Below are positions 59,713 to 64,000 of a stretch of DNA of 64,000 nt, piece by piece. Each line of letters begins with the position of its first letter. The first letter of the stretch is position 1. The DNA comes from Parapedobacter koreensis (lineage in GTDB: Bacteria; Bacteroidota; Bacteroidia; Sphingobacteriales; Sphingobacteriaceae): positions 248,001 through 312,000 of the forward strand of contig NZ_FNZR01000003.1 of NCBI RefSeq assembly GCF_900109365.1, written 5' to 3'. The position numbers and the translations under genes are program-made. The notes beneath the pieces are model-generated. The model did no database searches. It was not told the DNA's origin and was given only the letters and a program-made list of their open reading frames with translations.

Positions 59713-59720
59713 TAACTTTG
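59713..59720 (+). promoter_or_regulatory. -7 box for the Gfo/Idh/MocA gene
   Basis: TAACTTTG, full consensus, 27 bases before the ATG at 59748. Confidence 0.6.
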
Positions 59721-59747
59721 TGCCCGGATTAAAAATAGTATAGTGAA

Positions 59748-60848
59748 ATGTATACTGCGAAGAAAATAAAAATAGGAATTATAGGGGCTAACCCCGAGCG
59801 TGGCTGGGCATCCACGGCACATATCCCTGCATTGAAGGCGTTGCCGGATTATGAGTTATCGGCGTTATCCAGCCGGACCAAGGAAGATGGGGAAAAGTTG
59901 AAAGCCACCTTTGGAGTCCCCCACGTCTATGATACTGTCAGCGGATTGATCCAAAGTCCTGAAGTCGATTTGGTGCTGATTACAGTTCGTGTTCCCCGAC
60001 ATTATGAATTGGTTTCGCAGGCTGCCAAAGCAGGAAAGCATGTGTTCAGCGAATGGCCATTGGCAAGAAACCTTAAAGAAGCAGCGGAATTGGCAGCTTT
60101 GGTAAAGAAAAATAACGTGAAAGGCTTTATTGGGTTGCAGTCAAGATCTGTTCCTGCCGTTCGTTTCATTAAAGATTACATCGCACAGGGTAATATTGGC
60201 GAAGTACTTTCTACGAGTATGATTGGTTCGGGAATTATTTATGGTGAATTTACGGAAAAGGCAAATGACTATACCGTAAATCCCGAAAACGGGGCAGGTA
60301 TGATCAATGTCACATTCGGGAATGCGGTAGATGCATTGGCTTTTGTGCTTGGGGAATTTACGGAATTGTCGGCCACAACAGCTACCCGGAGGAAGACCAC
60401 AACGATCGTCGAGAGCGGGGAAGCGGTACCCCTGAAGATTGCCGACCAGGTGGCAGTAACCGGAATACTGGTGGGCGGTGTGGTGGCCAGTGTTCATTTC
60501 CGGGGCGGTCATTTACCGGGAACGAATTTCCTGTGGGAGATCAACGGCACAAAAGGCGACATTCAGATTACAGCAGACGGCGGAAGTCTGGCGGTTTTTG
60601 AATTGACCGTAAAAGCAAGCAAAGGCGAAAATAGCGCAATGGAAATCCTTGAAATTCCTACAGTATATAATCTCGTTCCCGATAGGGAATTGGGTCGTAT
60701 TCCTACCAATGTGGGGCAGAATTATCAATTGATCCAACAAGAAAAGGCACCTACCTTTGATGATGCTCTTATCCGTCACCGCATGATCGAAGCCATTGAA
60801 GAATCAGCAAGAACGGGAACCAGACAATCCTACAGGCTGAGCAGCTAA
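59748..60848 (+). CDS. Gfo/Idh/MocA family oxidoreductase (Gal80-like)
   Basis: 366 residues. N-terminal Rossmann fold with KIGIIGANPERGWASTAH and a second domain starting near 130. In typical members the active-site motif is EKP; here it is EWP (102-104, in SEWPLA), as in Gal80-like proteins. The catalytic Lys is therefore replaced, and the protein may sense NAD(P) or a sugar rather than reduce it. It is divergent from an HxlR regulator. Confidence 0.9.
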   Translation: MYTAKKIKIGIIGANPERGWASTAHIPALKALPDYELSALSSRTKEDGEKLKATFGVPHVYDTVSGLIQSPEVDLVLITVRVPRHYELVSQAAKAGKHVFSEWPLARNLKEAAELAALVKKNNVKGFIGLQSRSVPAVRFIKDYIAQGNIGEVLSTSMIGSGIIYGEFTEKANDYTVNPENGAGMINVTFGNAVDALAFVLGEFTELSATTATRRKTTTIVESGEAVPLKIADQVAVTGILVGGVVASVHFRGGHLPGTNFLWEINGTKGDIQITADGGSLAVFELTVKASKGENSAMEILEIPTVYNLVPDRELGRIPTNVGQNYQLIQQEKAPTFDDALIRHRMIEAIEESARTGTRQSYRLSS

Positions 60849-60852
60849 AGCT

Positions 60853-60879
60853 CCTAAGATCCACTAAACGGGTCTTAGG
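60853..60879. terminator. Hairpin between convergent genes
   Basis: CCTAAGA (60853-60859) pairs with TCTTAGG (60873-60879) with GC-rich extension, but no T-run follows. Confidence 0.4.
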
Positions 60880-60913
60880 GGCCATGGCTGCCGGATGAAT
60901 GCCGTCAGGATTT

Positions 60914-61903
60914 TTAACGGTTTAACTTGGATAATTCCACGTTAATCAAATTGAGCTCTTCAGCGGAGAGATCAAGTCGCAATGCGTCGGCATTTGCTAT
61001 CGCTTGTTCCGCATTCCGTGCTCCGGCCAGCACAACCGTGATACCCGGCTGTAAGGTCGTCCAGCGCAGTACCAACTGCGACAGCGTGGCGCTTTTGCTT
61101 TCGGCAACGGGCGAGATACGTTCGAGAAACTGCTGTACGCGATCCAGATCAAACTGCCCGAAATAGCCGTGCCGGTGGTCATCGGCTTTCAGCTTTCCAT
61201 CGTTGAAATATTTGCCCGTGAGGAGCCCCCGCTCCATTGGACTGTAGGCAATGATGCCGATCTGGTTTTCGAGGGCATGGGGTACCAGATCCCGTTCGAT
61301 GCTGCGGTTGAGCATGCTGTAGGAAACTTGGTTGCTGGCCAGCTTCAAGGTTGCTTCGGCTTCCCGGAGCTGCGCAACGCTGTAGTTGCTCACACCGGCG
61401 GCTTTGATTTTTCCCTGCTGGATGAGCAACTCCAGGGCTTCCATCGTTTCGCTAATGCGTGTGGTATTATCTGGCCAGTGCAGTTGCAGTAGGTCGATGT
61501 AATCCGTTCCCAGCCGTGTCAGGCTTTCCTCCACTTCCTTGATGATATTAGCCTTCGTTGCGTATTTGTAGACAGAAAGTGGTTTGCCGTTGTGTTCAGC
61601 ATCAAAGAAAAATTCACCTTTCCCTTGGTTGCTACCATCCCATACCAGGCCAAACTTGGTAAGCAACTGGATAGCCGTGCGGTCGCGCCCGTTGATAGCT
61701 TCGCCAATCATTTCCTCGCTCAGTCCGAACCCATAGAACGGCGCCGTGTCAAGCGTGGTCATCCCATGGTCTAATGCTGCATGCACCGCGGCTATGGAGT
61801 CTTTCTTTTCGTTGCCGCCCCACATATTGCCGCCGATGGCAAATGCGCCATAGGCGATGGTAGATAATTGCAGATTGGTATTGCCTAATTTTCTGTATTC
61901 CAT
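60914..61903 (-). CDS. Aldo/keto reductase
   Basis: 329 residues, TIM-barrel NADPH reductase. Tetrad: Asp52 and Tyr57 in LDTAPFYGFG, Lys83 in LLTKFG and His142 in LLQLHWPD. The C-terminal ITVVLAGARNAEQAIANA binds the cofactor. It follows, after 21 bases, an MdaB-like quinone reductase gene on the same strand, so the two probably form an operon next to a LysR regulator. Confidence 0.92.
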   Translation of the reverse strand: MEYRKLGNTNLQLSTIAYGAFAIGGNMWGGNEKKDSIAAVHAALDHGMTTLDTAPFYGFGLSEEMIGEAINGRDRTAIQLLTKFGLVWDGSNQGKGEFFFDAEHNGKPLSVYKYATKANIIKEVEESLTRLGTDYIDLLQLHWPDNTTRISETMEALELLIQQGKIKAAGVSNYSVAQLREAEATLKLASNQVSYSMLNRSIERDLVPHALENQIGIIAYSPMERGLLTGKYFNDGKLKADDHRHGYFGQFDLDRVQQFLERISPVAESKSATLSQLVLRWTTLQPGITVVLAGARNAEQAIANADALRLDLSAEELNLINVELSKLNR

Positions 61904-61924
61904 TTGTAAGCTATTTTTTATGAA

Positions 61925-62518
61925 TTAATGATTAAATACGTCCTGTAAATGCTGCCGGTACCGGGTCATGTCGCGCGGGACGTCGGCATTCTTTTCAACG
62001 TCGTGGAAGTGAAAACTCTCCAGGGGTGCCATACCGGCAAATGCATTCATGCGGTGGAAGCCGAACAACGGGCCGTCATCGACACTTTTGTGCTGGAAAA
62101 ACTCACCGGGTAGTGTGAATGCCGTTGCCGGAGCGTTCCAAGTAGTGGTCAATAAATAACGGCGTCCCTGCAACTCCCCGCCGGTACCGTAGTTGACGGT
62201 AGGATTGTCGGCCTTGCGCCCGTCGCTGTGGTAGATACCACGCCGATGGCCGGCGGTGAATACATCATCGATGTATTTTTTAAAACCATGCGGTAGCTGA
62301 AACCACCAGATGGGAGTATGGTAGATCACCACATCTGCCCACACAAACTTGGCTACTTCCTCCAGCGGGTCATATCCGTCCGCGATATGCGTGATTTGTA
62401 CTTCTGCATCCTCCTTACGGCCAAAAAAATCGGCTGTCGTATCGGCAATGGTACGGTTGAACCGGCCTCCTGAATGCCCGAAGTCCTGCCCGCCGTTGAT
62501 AATGAATACCTTTTTCAT
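61925..62518 (-). CDS. mdaB: NAD(P)H quinone oxidoreductase, MdaB-like flavodoxin fold
   Basis: 197 residues, flavodoxin-like fold (MdaB/NQO1 type), reducing quinones by two electrons with FMN or FAD. Visible: KKVFIINGGQDFGHSGGR at the start, TPIWWFQLPHGFKKYIDDVF, the hallmark of the MdaB group, and TTWNAPATAF. Divergent from a LysR-type gene 101 bases away that probably controls it. Confidence 0.9.
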   Translation of the reverse strand: MKKVFIINGGQDFGHSGGRFNRTIADTTADFFGRKEDAEVQITHIADGYDPLEEVAKFVWADVVIYHTPIWWFQLPHGFKKYIDDVFTAGHRRGIYHSDGRKADNPTVNYGTGGELQGRRYLLTTTWNAPATAFTLPGEFFQHKSVDDGPLFGFHRMNAFAGMAPLESFHFHDVEKNADVPRDMTRYRQHLQDVFNH

Positions 62519-62587
62519 CGTGCTTTCTCCTTTAAAAACGGTACAAAAGTAGGGGTGCTTGAAGTATTATAAAAATAAGATAATTTA

Positions 62588-62595
62588 TATATTTG
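62588..62595 (+). promoter_or_regulatory. -7 box for the LysR gene
   Basis: TATATTTG, full consensus. It overlaps the TTG at 62593, which therefore cannot be the start. Confidence 0.55.
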
Positions 62596-62619
62596 TATCA
62601 GAATTATAATGGATTAGTC

Positions 62620-63522
62620 ATGGTTAATTTAGAGTGGTACCGTACGTTTAAAGCCATTTACAAGACGGGTACATTGACAGGTGCTGCCGAGGCGCTTTTC
62701 ATTTCCCAACCGGGCGTGAGCCTGCACCTCAGTTCATTGGAAAATTATGTAGGTTATAAGCTGTTTGACCGTACGGGGCGCAAGATGATACCCACAGAAC
62801 GGGGAAAGGTGCTTTATAATGTCGTGGCAGAGAGCCTTGCCAAGCTGGAAGAGGCCGAAAAGAACTTCCAGCGCAGTACGGAGCAACATACACCTACGAT
62901 CAGCGTAGGCATGTGCTTTGAAACCTTCCAAATCACGTTGGAGCAATACATTTCGTCGCTGCCTTTTAACGTAATTATCAGCTTCGGCGAATATCCCGAG
63001 ATGTTGGATAAACTGGACAAAGGTATCCTGGATTTGATCATTACACCGCACAGGGGTGTATCGCCCCAAATTGAGCACGAGGCGTTTTCGTCGGAGACCA
63101 TCGTGCTGGTGGGCGGCAATGACATTGACCACGAAACCTTTGAAGGCTTATTGCAGGAAGAGGGTATAGCCGCGGTGGAAAGCTGGCTGAAAAGCCAGAA
63201 GTGGTATGGCACTACCGGAGACATGGAGCATCTATTCCGGTTTTGGCAGCTCCATTTCGGCCATCAACCGGATTTCCGGCCCAACTATATCGTACCCAAC
63301 CTCAATTCCATCGTGCGATGCCTCACCGGGGGTAAGGGATTGGCGGTCATTCCGGATTTCCTCTGTCGCAAGGAAGTGGATGCCGGCCAAATCAAGCTGA
63401 TATGGGCGGGCCATAAGCCGCTGAAAAACACACTTTATTTCGGAACGCGTAAAAAGACCGCCCATGGCAAGGAGATAAGCTTGATTAAAGGGCTGTTTAA
63501 ACAGGTGATGTTGCCGGAGTAA
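62620..63522 (+). CDS. LysR family transcriptional regulator
   Basis: About 300 residues from the ATG at 62620. N-terminal helix-turn-helix: LEWYRTFKAIYKTGTLTGAAEALFISQPGVSLHLSSLE, KLFDRTGRKMIPTERG; the effector domain follows from about 90 with two Rossmann-like lobes. It is divergent from the MdaB-AKR pair, the classical LysR arrangement, so it probably activates the two reductases in response to a quinone or similar inducer. Confidence 0.93.
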   Translation: MVNLEWYRTFKAIYKTGTLTGAAEALFISQPGVSLHLSSLENYVGYKLFDRTGRKMIPTERGKVLYNVVAESLAKLEEAEKNFQRSTEQHTPTISVGMCFETFQITLEQYISSLPFNVIISFGEYPEMLDKLDKGILDLIITPHRGVSPQIEHEAFSSETIVLVGGNDIDHETFEGLLQEEGIAAVESWLKSQKWYGTTGDMEHLFRFWQLHFGHQPDFRPNYIVPNLNSIVRCLTGGKGLAVIPDFLCRKEVDAGQIKLIWAGHKPLKNTLYFGTRKKTAHGKEISLIKGLFKQVMLPE

Positions 63523-63559
63523 TGGTTCTGCTCGGGTTTTGGAGGCGTGACTACGCATG

Positions 63560-63701
63560 TCGCGGTTCCCGGCCAAATGCTTTCCGTTTTTTTAGGATCC
63601 TTGGCTTCGAAGATATTTTCCTCCAAATCCAGTGCGTCGCTCTTTTCGGTCACCTCGGCAGACCATTTGCTGCCTGCGCTGGTTTTCTTTTGTGCTGCCA
63701 T
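63560..63701 (-). pseudogene. DUF3175 N-terminal remnant
   Basis: From ATG 63701 on the minus strand the peptide starts MAAQKKTSAGSKWSAEVTEK, then ALDLEENIFEAKDPKK, the start of a DUF3175 protein. It then runs into residues that do not fit the family; the usual basic segment and the SAMSML-like end are missing. The open frame continues into the LysR gene. Truncation is the simplest reading. Confidence 0.6.
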
Positions 63702-63747
63702 GATAAACGCGTTTTAAGCTACCCTTGCGGGCAGATGATAATCTTAT

Positions 63748-64000
63748 CTATTTGTAGTACACCCGGTAGACCACGCCGTGGGCATCATCCGCGACCAACA
63801 AGGAGCCATCGGTATGTTGTGCCAGGCCACATACGCGGGCAAACTGACCTTTTTTATCGGCCGTAACGAAACCGGTGATGAAATCTTCAATGCGTGTGGG
63901 TTGCCCATTTTCATATCGGACTCGGACGATTTTATAACCGGATGGCTCGGCTCTGTTCCATGAGCCATGCATAGTCACGAATGCATCTCCATTGAACTCG
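63748..64000 (-). CDS. Sorbosone-dehydrogenase-like PQQ sugar dehydrogenase, partial
   Basis: The minus-strand frame is open to the window edge; only the last 83 or so residues are seen. They contain FVTMHGSWNRAEPSGYKIV and GLAQHTDGSLLVADDAHGVVYRV, the last blades of a PQQ-dependent beta-propeller dehydrogenase of the sorbosone/soluble glucose dehydrogenase type (an outer-compartment sugar or polyol oxidase). It is probably exported; the N-terminus lies outside the window. Confidence 0.85.
   Translation of the reverse strand, partial: EFNGDAFVTMHGSWNRAEPSGYKIVRVRYENGQPTRIEDFITGFVTADKKGQFARVCGLAQHTDGSLLVADDAHGVVYRVYYK

Noticed and set aside
1-64000. tRNA, rRNA, intact IS elements, prophage and CRISPR-Cas genes
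   Set aside because: No tRNA cloverleaf, rRNA-like sequence, transposase, integrase, phage structural gene or Cas protein was recognised on either strand by reading; a dedicated scan could still find a short RNA gene.

Overview
The window comes from a Bacteroidetes chromosome, most likely Sphingobacteriaceae (Pedobacter, Parapedobacter or Sphingobacterium-like; the genus is an inference). The evidence is repeated Bacteroidetes -7 promoter boxes of the form TAnnTTTG in front of many genes, almost no strong Shine-Dalgarno sites, a TonB-dependent-receptor type outer-membrane barrel, a Bacteroidetes-type HU-like protein, and many AraC and HxlR regulators. No rRNA, tRNA, CRISPR array, prophage or intact insertion sequence was seen.

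Layout. 1-6.7 kb: end of an outer-membrane receptor, an orphan ABC ATPase, an HU-like protein, an MFS exporter and an M13 peptidase. 6.7-19.4 kb: reductases with their regulators, a DUF4160/DUF2442 remnant pair, a 283-bp MITE with 8-bp target duplications, a bestrophin channel, a DNA glycosylase, flavin enzymes and an EEP-family hydrolase. 19.6-22.9 kb: a tight glycosyltransferase-membrane protein-glycosyltransferase operon. 23-43.8 kb: a very dense run of short-chain dehydrogenases (SDR), aldo/keto reductases (AKR), a zinc alcohol dehydrogenase and AraC/TetR/HxlR regulators, including an AT-rich stretch at about 28.2-33.9 kb. 43.8-46.9 kb: a TPP-riboswitch-controlled thiamin salvage operon, thiM-thiE-thiD-tenA. 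47-51.7 kb: DinB, DUF6157, M61 peptidase, dienelactone hydrolase and an EEP nuclease. 51.9-63.5 kb: more SDR/AKR genes with AraC, HxlR, Crp and LysR regulators, plus YceI, an SMP-30-like lipoprotein and a Gfo/Idh/MocA protein. The window ends inside a sorbosone-dehydrogenase-like gene.

The dominant theme is redundancy of NAD(P)H oxidoreductases paired with their own regulators. I count 11 apparently intact SDRs, 4 AKRs, 1 zinc ADH, 9 intact AraC regulators and 3 divergent HxlR-oxidoreductase pairs. At least nine gene remnants lie between them: an SDR N-terminus, an SDR with its Rossmann core deleted, a 2-dehydropantoate-reductase N-terminus, an epimerase C-terminus, two AraC fragments, an MFS fragment, a DUF4160 C-terminus and a DUF3175 N-terminus. 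The region therefore reads as a plastic island where reductase-regulator modules arrive, duplicate and decay. A role in sensing and reducing reactive carbonyls, quinones or xenobiotics is an inference from the families; no substrate can be read from the sequence.
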